From Dichotomicrobium sp964466965 (GTDB taxonomy: Bacteria; Pseudomonadota; Alphaproteobacteria; Rhizobiales; Rhodomicrobiaceae), in NCBI GenBank assembly GCA_964466965.1, contig CAYXPZ010000075.1, positions 1 through 10,564 on the forward strand: DNA of 10,564 nucleotides. Reading direction: 5' to 3'. Positions 1-8,731 of this stretch are shown piece after piece. Positions within the stretch are counted from its first letter, which is position 1. Each line of letters opens with the position of its first letter. A program made the position numbers and the translations under genes. The notes beneath the pieces are model-generated. The model did not search any database. It saw only the letters and a program-made list of their open reading frames with translations, and was not told where the DNA came from.

Positions 1-1604
<1,604 letters not shown>

Positions 1605-2108
1605 TCAACCGCCACAAGCCGGATCATCGCTCCATGCGCCTAGCAAGGCGCGCAATTTAAGCGGCGCAGACGGCTCGAAAGGCGCGAGCTTCGCCACCGG
1701 CAGAGATATGCCAAGGACGTCTTCGGTCGGTAGCGGCTGGGGCGGCAGCCGGGGAACAGCATCCAGCGTCGCCAGGTCAATGATCAGCGCCACGCGCGCT
1801 GTCGCTACCGACGGCACACGGCGAATGCCCACGCCTCTGATCTCCATCAACCCGGTGATTGGATCGGGCGCGCTGGCGATGAGTTGATCTTCTGACCGGC
1901 TAAGCGCCACTTGATCGTCGGCAACAAGGTAGGCTGGCGGCTGGCCTCCGGGTGGCGGCTCCGCGATAATTCGAAATGCAAGGTCGGATTTGCCGGCGCC
2001 CGGAGAGCCGCGCAGCAGGACACCTGCGCCGCAAATGGCCACACACGTCCCATGCAGACGCTGAATAACGTCGCCGGCGGCCCCATGATCTGCCGCTGGG
2101 CCAAGCAT
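1605..2108 (-). CDS. hprK: HPr kinase/phosphorylase, short alphaproteobacterial type
   Basis: HprK phosphorylates and dephosphorylates the phosphocarrier HPr on a serine; in alphaproteobacteria it belongs to a regulatory PTS rather than a sugar-uptake PTS. The 167-residue product consists only of the catalytic domain. Visible are the conserved LHG histidine (H19), the P-loop GSPGAGKS (34-41), the acidic VADD (62-65) and the family signature ending in EIRGVGI (89-95). Gram-positive HprK is about 310 residues with an extra N-terminal domain that is absent here, as is normal in this class. Two details stand out: the second and third P-loop residues are S-P where P-S is common in relatives, and a Pro/Gly-rich segment (about residues 51-59) lies between the P-loop helix and VADD. 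The gene starts 4 bases after the chvG stop, so co-transcription with chvI-chvG is likely. No ptsH or EIIA gene follows. I see no strong Shine-Dalgarno; translation is probably coupled to chvG. Confidence 0.92.
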   Translation of the reverse strand: MLGPAADHGAAGDVIQRLHGTCVAICGAGVLLRGSPGAGKSDLAFRIIAEPPPGGQPPAYLVADDQVALSRSEDQLIASAPDPITGLMEIRGVGIRRVPSVATARVALIIDLATLDAVPRLPPQPLPTEDVLGISLPVAKLAPFEPSAPLKLRALLGAWSDDPACGG

Positions 2109-2112
2109 CAGC

Positions 2113-3915
2113 CTACGCCGCCGGCAGCCGGATCACGAAGCGGGCGCCGCGCTGCGGCGTCCGCGCAGCCCCCACCTGCGAGCGGGGGAGCGTCCGGTTC
2201 TCCGCCCAGATACGCCCGCCATGCGCCTCGATAATCTGTCGCGCGAGATGCAGACCGAGGCCAGAGTTGTTCCCTGAGCCGTCGGTTTCAGGCCGGTCCG
2301 TGTAGAAGCGGTTAAAGATTTTCTCAAGATCCTGATTGTTTATGCCGGGACCTTCGTCTTCCACAAGGATTTCGATTTCTCTGGCCCTGGGGACCCGGCG
2401 CATCGACAGGATGATTTTACCATCCTTTGGCGAAAATGAACTTGCATTGTCGAGGAGATTGGTCAGCACGCGGCTCAGGCTGCCGTCATGGCCGTGGACC
2501 ATAAAGGCGCGCGACCTACGCGCCGCGTCGCAGCTCTCGACCCCGTCAATGTTCAGCCGGATCGGCGGGCGATCGCCCTGGTGGCAACCATCATTGACCT
2601 TCGACACTGAGGCCAGAACATAAGCGAGGTTTACCGGCTTTGCCTTCTCGCGGGCCAGTTCAGCGTCGAGCCGTGAGGCTTCGGAGATTTCCGTAATCAA
2701 TCGGTCGAGCCGGTTCACATCGTCATTGATCACCCGAACAAGCTCTTCGGATTGCTCCGGGGTTCGCGCTCTGGGCAGCATCGCGGCGGCGCTGCGCAAA
2801 GATGATAGCGGGTTCTTAAGTTCGTGGGAGACATCCGCCGCAAAGGTTTCAATCGCTTCCATGCGCCGGTAGATCGCCGCAGTCATGTCATTGAGCGCCC
2901 GCGATAGATCACCGATTTCATCGCGGCGGTGGGAGTAATCCGGGATGCGGCGCTTCTTTTTAACGTTGCGCCGGACATGCTCGGCGGCCCGCGCAAGGCG
3001 ATGCATGGGGCGCGCAATAGTCACAGCCAACGCCAGCGACAGCACAAGGGTGACGAGCGTCACGCCGCTAGCCATCCACATGATCGTGGCGCGCTCGTTC
3101 GCGATGATCTCATCGATATCGCCGCCGCGGGTGGAAAGCATCAGCGCGCCGACAACGTTCTGGAGTCGCTGTACGGGAACGCCCACACTTACGACCGTTT
3201 CACCGTGTTCATCCACCCGGACGATCGGAGTCGACATGCCGTCGAGCGCCATGTTGACTTCATCGTAAACCTTACCGTTCTCCGCGCCGACATCTTCGTA
3301 GAGCGGGAGCTGCTGACTGCGGAATTGCGCTTGAATCCAGGCCCAGAAACGTTCAAAGAGGCCGGCCTCCCCGGTCTCGATCGGCGGCAAGTCAAAGCGC
3401 ATGATCTGACCGCGCGCATAAAACCCCTGGCTGTCGACCAACAGGTTCCCCTCACGGTCGTAGACCCGCGCCCGGGCGCCTGTCGGCTCAACCATGCTGC
3501 GCAGAAGCGGAGCGCTCTGCTCTGGGTCAATGTTGAATGCGAGGCCGGACAAATCCCCGTTTTGCGCGCCAAAACTGCCGGTAGCGATATCACCGGCCGT
3601 GGCGGCCTGCGCGGTAAACGGTTCACCGTCGGGGTCTGTGGTCTGGGCGATCGCCTGGGCAATGATCTTGCCTTGGGTGAGCAGACTGTCGACCTTGGCG
3701 TCGACCAGCCCGTCCCGGAACTGGTTGAGATAAAGAATGCCGCCGACAAGCAAGATGAGCGCTATGAAATTGAGGAAAAGAATACGCAGCGCGATCGAGT
3801 GAAAGCTGAGCTTGAGGCCAAGACGATCGACATTGCGCGCCAGCGCGCGCAGATTTATGGACGGAAGGCGAAATGCAGCACCCCCGTTCCAGGCCTTGCT
3901 GATATCAACGGCCAT
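2113..3915 (-). CDS. chvG: ChvG-type membrane sensor histidine kinase
   Basis: This inner-membrane sensor kinase is the partner of ChvI. In rhizobia, Agrobacterium and Caulobacter the pair (also called ExoS-ChvI) responds to acid or envelope stress and controls exopolysaccharide and envelope genes. The 600-residue product has a cytoplasmic N-tail, a first membrane segment at about 44-64, a periplasmic sensor domain of about 210 residues, a second membrane segment at about 279-300 and a HAMP linker to about 350. The dimerisation domain follows with the phospho-acceptor histidine in DVSHELKNPL (H364). The ATPase domain has the N box NLLDN (486-490), G1 DEGPG (520-524), F box FNRFY (534-538) and G2 GLGL (552-555), and is complete. 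The ATG at 3915 follows a GGGAG stretch only 3 bases upstream, with more G-rich sequence before it. The gene lies downstream of chvI, separated by the assembly gap, and 4 bases upstream of hprK. Confidence 0.95.
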   Translation of the reverse strand: MAVDISKAWNGGAAFRLPSINLRALARNVDRLGLKLSFHSIALRILFLNFIALILLVGGILYLNQFRDGLVDAKVDSLLTQGKIIAQAIAQTTDPDGEPFTAQAATAGDIATGSFGAQNGDLSGLAFNIDPEQSAPLLRSMVEPTGARARVYDREGNLLVDSQGFYARGQIMRFDLPPIETGEAGLFERFWAWIQAQFRSQQLPLYEDVGAENGKVYDEVNMALDGMSTPIVRVDEHGETVVSVGVPVQRLQNVVGALMLSTRGGDIDEIIANERATIMWMASGVTLVTLVLSLALAVTIARPMHRLARAAEHVRRNVKKKRRIPDYSHRRDEIGDLSRALNDMTAAIYRRMEAIETFAADVSHELKNPLSSLRSAAAMLPRARTPEQSEELVRVINDDVNRLDRLITEISEASRLDAELAREKAKPVNLAYVLASVSKVNDGCHQGDRPPIRLNIDGVESCDAARRSRAFMVHGHDGSLSRVLTNLLDNASSFSPKDGKIILSMRRVPRAREIEILVEDEGPGINNQDLEKIFNRFYTDRPETDGSGNNSGLGLHLARQIIEAHGGRIWAENRTLPRSQVGAARTPQRGARFVIRLPAA

Positions 3916-3956
3916 AATCTCCCACCCGTCTTGTTTTTCGTCGCGTCCAGCGCCTT

Positions 3957-4056
3957 NNNNNNNNNNNNNNNNNNNNNNNNNNNNNNNNNNNNNNNNNNNN
4001 NNNNNNNNNNNNNNNNNNNNNNNNNNNNNNNNNNNNNNNNNNNNNNNNNNNNNNNN
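3957..4056. other. Assembly gap, 100 N
   Basis: There are exactly 100 consecutive N. A round 100 is a common placeholder for a gap of unknown size, so the true chvI-chvG distance cannot be read here. The last sequenced chvI codons encode GVGYR, which in ChvI proteins lies only a few residues from the C-terminus, so the gap should contain the last few chvI codons, its stop and part of the intergenic region. Any reading frame drawn through these N is meaningless. Confidence 0.99.
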
Positions 4057-4742
4057 AACCGGTAGCCGACACCGTAAAGTGTTTCGATAACGTCGAATTC
4101 TTTGTCCACCATCTTAAATTTCTTACGAAGACGTTTGATGTGGCTGTCGATTGTCCGGTCATCGACATACACCTGATCGTCATAGGCGGCGTCCATAAGC
4201 GCATCACGGCTCTTTACAACGCCAGGCCGCTGCGCGAGGGCCTGCAGGATCAGGAATTCGGTAACCGTGAGCGTCACTGGCTTTTCGTCCCACATGCAGG
4301 TGTGGCGCTCCGGGTCCATCTTTAGCTTGCCGCGCTCCAACACGGATTTACCCTCGGTGGTCCCGGGCGCCGCGCTTTTTGCTTCGTAGCGGCGAAGGAT
4401 CGTCTTAACGCGCTCGACAAGAAGGCGATGGGAGAAGGGTTTGCGAATGAAGTCGTCGGCGCCCATGCGCAGGCCGAAGAGTTCGTCGATCTCCTCATCT
4501 TTCGACGTGAGGAAGATCACCGGCATCTCCGTCTTCTGGCGCAGACGGCGCAACAACTCCATCCCGTCCATGCGCGGCATCTTGATATCGAGGATAGCAA
4601 GGTCGGGCGGCGTGGCGCTCAAACCGTCGAGGGCGGACATACCATCAGTGTAAGCGTCGATCTTGTAGCCCTCAGATTCGAGGAGCATGCGTAGCGACGT
4701 CAGGATGTTCTTGTCGTCGTCAACCAATGCAATGGTTGCCAT
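4057..4742 (-). CDS. chvI: ChvI-type OmpR-family response regulator (3' end in assembly gap)
   Basis: ChvI is the DNA-binding partner of ChvG; phosphorylated ChvI is a transcription factor for envelope, exopolysaccharide and acid-response genes in alphaproteobacteria. The 228 sequenced residues contain a full receiver domain: acidic pocket DDD (8-10), phospho-acceptor D52 in LAILDIKMP, T79 and K101 in the KPF motif. An OmpR/PhoB winged-helix domain follows (about 130-228), with the recognition-helix region around DDRTIDSHIKRLRKKFK and the wing ending ETLYGVGYR. Family members are about 240 residues, so only a few residues are missing in the gap. The ATG at 4742 has a GGAGG Shine-Dalgarno (complement of 4753-4757) with 10 bases of spacing, which supports this start. 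It is the first gene of the chvI-chvG-hprK unit and has a long non-coding region upstream. Confidence 0.95.
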
Positions 4743-4752
4743 CTAGCCAGTG

Positions 4753-4757
4753 CCTCC
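4753..4757 (-). promoter_or_regulatory. Shine-Dalgarno of chvI
   Basis: GGAGG on the minus strand lies 10 bases before the chvI ATG. It fixes the start at 4742. Confidence 0.7.
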
Positions 4758-4808
4758 GAGGCTTTCTTCCGTGGCGGCGATAGGACAAACACGATCGGAA
4801 TTTGAACG

Positions 4809-4838
4809 AATTGTGGCTGCAGCGCCACGGCCTGTCAT
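4809..4838 (-). promoter_or_regulatory. Possible sigma70-type promoter for chvI
   Basis: Read on the minus strand, ATGACA (4838-4833) resembles a -35 box and ACAATT (4814-4809) a -10 box, 18 bases apart. This would give a leader of roughly 60 bases before chvI. The spacer holds a 5-bp inverted repeat (GTGGC and GCCAC around a 6-base centre, 4813-4828) that could be an operator. Both boxes are imperfect and alphaproteobacterial promoters are variable, so this is a suggestion only. Confidence 0.25.
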
Positions 4839-4906
4839 GAAACGGGATACTATAGGTTTGCAGTGGCAACGCAAGGCCGAAAAATGCTTGACTGGCGAGA
4901 TGATGC

Positions 4907-4973
4907 CTCAGCCGCCTCATCCGCCCGCCAGCCCGTGAGTGATACGTTGGAATAGCATGGGTGAGCCGCTGAG
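4907..4973. repeat. Imperfect inverted repeat upstream of chvI
   Basis: CTCAGC (4907-4912) pairs with GCTGAG (4968-4973). After a small internal loop, CTCATCC pairs with GGGTGAG, including one G-T pair. The loop is about 35 bases. It may be part of a structured leader or chance; there is no T run beside it. Confidence 0.3.
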
Positions 4974-5105
4974 TCCTGGGATTTTGTTGTCTGCGCCCGC
5001 AAACCGGCCCGCATGACACGGCCGCTTGGCTGAGTTGGGCCGTCAAAGCTGGTTGCCCGTCCGATTCGCGGGGCCGCACGGTCGTGTGCCGAATTGCTAT
5101 TCCGG

Positions 5106-5139
5106 GCAGACCCCGGCGCCTCGCGATCGGCGGGTCTGC
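5106..5139. repeat. 8-bp perfect inverted repeat with 18-base loop
   Basis: GCAGACCC (5106-5113) and GGGTCTGC (5132-5139) are exact reverse complements; the 18-base loop could pair further (CCG with CGG). It lies about 200 bases past the sqdB stop. Neither strand shows a T run after the stem, so it is not a classical terminator. It could be an RNA-stabilising hairpin or a binding site. Confidence 0.4.
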
Positions 5140-5344
5140 ATGAAGCGGGACGTGTGCCGTGGCACGCGGGGGCCAACGCGTCGCATGCCTGACGGATCAG
5201 CATGGACACAGCGCTCTTTGTCATGATGTCAAAGCGCTCGGACAGTGCGGGCGCAACACCATCGAGCTGGCAGAAAAAGAATTACTTTTACGACCAACTC
5301 GTTTGTCGCCATCGCGCCCGCCGCCAGCAATAATGAAGAAAGCC

Positions 5345-6535
5345 TTAGCTGTGGCCGATAGCCTTTTCCCGATTGGAATTCCACGCCGAAATACAAGGAA
5401 TTTTGCTCTTGTCGCAGCGATCGGAGTATTTCCGGGCGATCTCCGTGATCTCTGACAGCAGTCCGGATTCCAGGGTGATCGGTTCCAGGCCAAACCGGAT
5501 GAGACTGGCGTTCTCGACATCCAGCTCATTCTCGTCGGCTTCCTCGCGCGGGTTCGGCACGGATTTGACCGACGCGCCGGTCATGCTGGCCACCATTTTC
5601 GCCAGATCCCTTACCCGATGCGTCTCGGTCATCTGGTTGAGGATCCGGACACGCTCACCAGTTTGCGGCGGATTCTCGATCGCCAGTTCGATACAGCGAA
5701 CCGTGTCCTGAATATTGATGAAGGCCCGTGTCTGGCCGCCCGTTCCATGCACGGTCAGCGGAAAGCCCACCGCCGCCTGCATGAGGAAGCGGTTAAGCAC
5801 CGTGCCATAGTCGCCGTCATAATCGAAACGATTGATCAGGCGTTCGTCCATCCGCGTTTCTTCTGTCTGTGTTCCCCACACAATTCCCTGATGCAAGTCA
5901 GTCACCCGCAGATGGTCGTTGCGCGCGTAATACTGAAACATAAGTTGGTCTTGCGTCTTAGTCATGTGGTAGATCGACCCCGGCTGCGGCGGATACAAGA
6001 TTTCCTGTTCCACCAACTCGCCGTCATCGCGCTCAAATTTCACCGGCAGGTATCCCTCTGGAATTTTCATGCCGGCGGTACCGTAACCGTAGACGCCCAT
6101 GGTGCCGAGATGGACGAGATGAACCGGCAATCCGCTTTCGACAATGGCGCAACAGACATCGTGCGTCGCGGTCAGGTTGTTGCGGACCGTGTAGCGCTTG
6201 TGCGATGGCGATTTCATCGAATACGGCGCGGCGCGCTGTTCGGCAAAATGCACAATCGCATCCGGCTCAAATTCCGTGATCAAGCTAAGCAGTCGGTGAT
6301 AGTGTTCGCCGATCGAGAAGGTGTGGACATCGATTTTTTTGCCGGTCAACTCCTCCCAAGCCGCGACGCGCACGCCAAGCGGCCGGATCGGCGTCAGGGA
6401 ATCGACCTCTAGCTCAATATCAATGTTGCGGCGAGACAGATTATCGACAATCGCTACTTCAGCGCCGCACTTCGACAAATGCAAAGCTGTCGGCCATCCG
6501 CAGAACCCATCGCCTCCAAGAACTATAACGCGCAT
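5345..6535 (-). CDS. sqdB: UDP-sulfoquinovose synthase (SqdB/SQD1 family)
   Basis: SqdB is an NAD-dependent enzyme of the extended short-chain dehydrogenase family. It converts UDP-glucose and sulfite to UDP-sulfoquinovose, the donor for the sulfolipid SQDG and, in some organisms, for glycans. The 396-residue product begins with the variant nucleotide-binding motif GGDGFCGW (7-14) and contains FAEQRAAPYSM (97-107). The catalytic residues are T145 in GTMG and the Y189-x3-K193 pair in YHMTK. It also has the family segments LHQGIVWGTQT (214-224), FDYDGDYGTVLNRF (237-250) and HGTGGQTRAF (263-272). This set separates it from ordinary UDP-glucose 4-epimerases. The frame is open 20 codons further upstream, but the ATG at 6535 is preceded by GAAAGG (complement of 6545-6550, 9 bases away) and starts directly with the Rossmann strand, so I chose it. 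It is the last gene of the glycosyltransferase block, 110 bases after the GT2 gene. No sqdD-like GT8 or sqdC is seen. Confidence 0.9.
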   Translation of the reverse strand: MRVIVLGGDGFCGWPTALHLSKCGAEVAIVDNLSRRNIDIELEVDSLTPIRPLGVRVAAWEELTGKKIDVHTFSIGEHYHRLLSLITEFEPDAIVHFAEQRAAPYSMKSPSHKRYTVRNNLTATHDVCCAIVESGLPVHLVHLGTMGVYGYGTAGMKIPEGYLPVKFERDDGELVEQEILYPPQPGSIYHMTKTQDQLMFQYYARNDHLRVTDLHQGIVWGTQTEETRMDERLINRFDYDGDYGTVLNRFLMQAAVGFPLTVHGTGGQTRAFINIQDTVRCIELAIENPPQTGERVRILNQMTETHRVRDLAKMVASMTGASVKSVPNPREEADENELDVENASLIRFGLEPITLESGLLSEITEIARKYSDRCDKSKIPCISAWNSNREKAIGHS

Positions 6536-6544
6536 TTTCGATAA

Positions 6545-6550
6545 CCTTTC
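6545..6550 (-). promoter_or_regulatory. Shine-Dalgarno deciding the sqdB start
   Basis: GAAAGG on the minus strand lies 9 bases before the ATG at 6535. The in-frame ATG at 6595 has no comparable site, so the extra 20 lysine- and arginine-rich residues are probably not translated. Confidence 0.65.
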
Positions 6551-6645
6551 TTCTCGCTTCTTCTGTCCCAGTCTTTTGTTTAGCCTGTGTGCCACCTACT
6601 AACGCAGCGCTTGAGGCCGCCCGCGTCAACCTCACGGCCTGCGCC

Positions 6646-7725
6646 CTAGTCGGCAGGCTCAAAGTGGACATGCCGCTGACGTATCCTGACTGCCTTCCGG
6701 CGGAACGCCAAACGGAATGCCATTGTAACCCTATCCCTCTGAGAGACAATTTTGTCAAAAATCGGCTCGGACCGCTTTAATTCACGAAATGCACCTGGAG
6801 AAAACTCGCGACGGATAATGTCGCGGAAATGCTTTCTGTTAAAAACCTTAGTTCCACCATTCCTGATAATGTTATGAAGAGCATGGACGGACAGTTTTTG
6901 GGTAACGTCTGCAAACCCATCCTTTTTTGTGTCTTGCGAACTGCTCACAACGGCGCCGCCCAGATAGCCGTTCTTTTCATGAACGCCTCGGAAAACCAAC
7001 GGCTTTTGATAGAAGATCGTGCCTCCCATAAACCGGCATCCCTGACCAAGGTAGGAATCGGCGCATCCACTGACAGGGAGCTTCGAGTGCGGTCTCAGGA
7101 GCTTTATTGCATCGCGTCTGAACATCATGCTGCTGACGGATGTCCAAGGCCATTGATGGTCCCGCCAACCGAAATAGGTAAAATGGTATTCTGGACCGGA
7201 ATCCAGGTGCGATGTTTCCATCTTTCTAGAGCGATAGGTTCCCGTGAGTTGCCTGTTTGACGCGCAAAGCATCTGGTCGCAGCACACCATAGCGACAAAG
7301 CGGTACGGATTGAGATGCACTGACACCATCTCTTCAACAAAACCACTGTCGAGCGCATCATCCGGATCGAGCAAACAATAGAAATCCGCGTCAAGCCGAT
7401 CAAAGCCCGCAAAAAATGAAAGCGTCTGACCAAGATTACGCTCATTGATCGCCAATTTGTCGAGAAGGTTGCGTGACGCTAATATAGACTTGAGTTCATT
7501 CAAATGAGATTCATCGCTCTGGTCATCAATGACCACAAAATCAATGTTAGTGTAAGTTTGAGAAATAATAGAATCAATTGCGCTATCGACAAAAATTGAA
7601 TAGTTGAAATGAGGTATGATTATCGCGACCTTTGGCAACTTCTGTGATTCCCCCAAAAGGGCGTTCGCCAGCATCGGGGAGTCCGGCTGTGGAGCGCCTG
7701 TGGTATCTTTTGCCATCGGTCTCAT
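6646..7725 (-). CDS. Family 2 glycosyltransferase, AT-rich gene
   Basis: This is a GT-A fold glycosyltransferase that would transfer a sugar from a nucleotide donor to a growing glycan at the cytoplasmic side; donor and acceptor cannot be read from the sequence. In the 359-residue product the first strand is VAIIIPHFNY (33-42), followed by VVIDDQSD (64-71) and the metal-binding LLDPDDA (118-124). After the GT-A core, WTSVSSMMFRRDA (194-206) is a common GT2 feature. The C-terminus is basic with no clear membrane segment. The gene lies 61 bases after the ExoM-like GT2 and 110 before sqdB, in the same direction. Base composition is unusual: by hand count 7441-7620 is 36% G+C, while the first 60 bases of mfd are 68%, suggesting separate acquisition. 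The start is uncertain: ATG at 7725 is the most upstream, ATG at 7716 is equally possible, and neither has a strong Shine-Dalgarno. Confidence 0.88.
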   Translation of the reverse strand: MRPMAKDTTGAPQPDSPMLANALLGESQKLPKVAIIIPHFNYSIFVDSAIDSIISQTYTNIDFVVIDDQSDESHLNELKSILASRNLLDKLAINERNLGQTLSFFAGFDRLDADFYCLLDPDDALDSGFVEEMVSVHLNPYRFVAMVCCDQMLCASNRQLTGTYRSRKMETSHLDSGPEYHFTYFGWRDHQWPWTSVSSMMFRRDAIKLLRPHSKLPVSGCADSYLGQGCRFMGGTIFYQKPLVFRGVHEKNGYLGGAVVSSSQDTKKDGFADVTQKLSVHALHNIIRNGGTKVFNRKHFRDIIRREFSPGAFRELKRSEPIFDKIVSQRDRVTMAFRLAFRRKAVRIRQRHVHFEPAD

Positions 7726-7786
7726 GGAGCATCAGCTCTAATAGTGCACGTATGATTGCTTGGTTTATTGATCGCGATCTCGAAGC

Positions 7787-8731
7787 TTAATTTACATCTT
7801 GCTTATACGGAGACGGCAGCGCGCCGTTTGCAGCAAGCAAGAATCCGTGAAGCCGAGAGATCTTTTTCCTCACTTTAAACACTTGATGCGATGCCTGGTG
7901 CGGCCTGACGACCAGAAGCGGGATGATCAAGCACTGCAATGCAGCCTGCATCACGAGGCGGGCGGAGCGGCGTAAGGCGAGGGACAGGGCGGGTTGGGCG
8001 CCCTCCTTGTCCATCTTTATGCTGAGAGTGGATGCCGACACGTTTCGTGTCCGGTTCAGAATCCACTTCTGCGATAGTCTGACGCCTCGCTGACGTTCGA
8101 TGGTCACAGCCTCGCCAACCCAACGTATTTGCGATCCGTTGTTCGTGGCGCGCTGAAAAAGCTCAACATCTTCACCGCCGCAGAACCGAAGCCTGGTGTC
8201 AAACCGAAGGTTTTGCCCGTCCGCTGCAAATAGCGAGGCTCTCGCCGCGAGGTTATTGGTTGTCCCGCTGCGCACGAGAGAGCCGGTGGGGCCGCCGTCG
8301 AACGGTTTCATGCGCAGCCATTCGGGTTGGTCATCAGGATAGATATATTCTACCGGTCCGCGAAGAACATCGGCGTCGCAACGTTGAATGGCGGCGCGGT
8401 AAGCCTCTAGCCAGCCGGGTCGGGCTTCTTCGTCATCGTCTATGAATAACACCCAGTCGGCACGAAGATTGAGCGCAGCTTCTATCGCTGCGTTGCGGGC
8501 GAAGGGAATGCCAAGCACTGTTTCGAGATGGTACTCAACGCGCACGCCGGCATAGCTTTTCGCCAGCTCGCGCACCATTTGCCGGTTGCGTGGAGAGTCG
8601 TCATTTTCCACAACAATGAGCGAAGTGCGCGCATCGGACGCTTCCAGTTGCGGTAGCACGGAGTTCAGACACGCTTTGAGCATCTCATCGCGCTGTCGCG
8701 TGCAGACGGTGACGCAGAGATGTTCACTCAT
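7787..8731 (-). CDS. Family 2 glycosyltransferase, ExoM-like
   Basis: This is a cytoplasmic GT-A glycosyltransferase whose motif layout resembles rhizobial ExoM, which adds a glucose during succinoglycan assembly. The real substrate here is unknown. The 314-residue product has VTVCTRQR (8-15), IVVENDD (39-45), GIPFARNAAI (74-83), the metal-binding FIDDDEEARPGW (97-108), and FCGGEDVELFQR (183-194), which matches the catalytic-base region of ExoM-type enzymes. A hydrophobic stretch near 260-276 may be a membrane-contact helix. The frame is open 23 codons further upstream, but GGAGG (complement of 8737-8741) lies 5 bases before the ATG at 8731, and that ATG starts just before the first Rossmann-like strand, so I chose it. 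The first 8 bases overlap the end of the GT4 gene, indicating translational coupling. Confidence 0.92.
   Translation of the reverse strand: MSEHLCVTVCTRQRDEMLKACLNSVLPQLEASDARTSLIVVENDDSPRNRQMVRELAKSYAGVRVEYHLETVLGIPFARNAAIEAALNLRADWVLFIDDDEEARPGWLEAYRAAIQRCDADVLRGPVEYIYPDDQPEWLRMKPFDGGPTGSLVRSGTTNNLAARASLFAADGQNLRFDTRLRFCGGEDVELFQRATNNGSQIRWVGEAVTIERQRGVRLSQKWILNRTRNVSASTLSIKMDKEGAQPALSLALRRSARLVMQAALQCLIIPLLVVRPHQASHQVFKVRKKISRLHGFLLAANGALPSPYKQDVN

Larger units (their letters stand above)
4743..5344. other. Non-coding region between sqdB and chvI
   Basis: These 600 bases lie between the 3' end of sqdB and the chvI start. Open frames of up to about 120 codons exist on both strands, but their products are rich in Arg, Ser, Pro and Cys, show no recognisable domain and have no good ribosome sites, so I call none. 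The stretch holds the chvI Shine-Dalgarno and a possible chvI promoter. It also has a long imperfect inverted repeat (arms 4907-4922 and 4958-4973), a perfect 8-bp stem (5106-5113 with 5132-5139) and a GTGCC-GT-GGCAC palindrome centred at about 5159-5160. No G+C hairpin followed by a T run was found, so no intrinsic terminator for the sqdB operon is evident. No fragment of pckA, a gene often found next to chvI in rhizobia, was recognised. Confidence 0.6.

Noticed and set aside
3855..4056. Apparent C-terminal extension of ChvI through the N run to 295 residues
   Set aside because: The frame after 100 N is arbitrary. ChvI proteins end a few residues after GVGYR, and the extension overlaps the start of chvG.
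2929..4065. 378-codon open frame on the plus strand opposite chvG
   Set aside because: It is antisense to a clear kinase gene, partly made of N, with no recognisable domain or ribosome site; it is a GC-rich shadow frame.
4850..5224. 124-codon minus-strand frame in the sqdB-chvI spacer
   Set aside because: The product is rich in Ala, Arg and Ser with no domain, lacks a good ribosome site, and competes with other frames of similar length.
5275..5291. AAAAG/CTTTT inverted repeat as a terminator after sqdB
   Set aside because: The stem is only five weak pairs with no G+C core, so an intrinsic terminator is not supported.
5618..6412. 264-codon open frame on the plus strand opposite sqdB
   Set aside because: It is antisense to a gene with full family motifs, and its product has no domain pattern.
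6536..6595. Twenty-residue N-terminal extension of SqdB
   Set aside because: SqdB proteins begin at the Rossmann strand, and the Shine-Dalgarno sits before the ATG at 6535.
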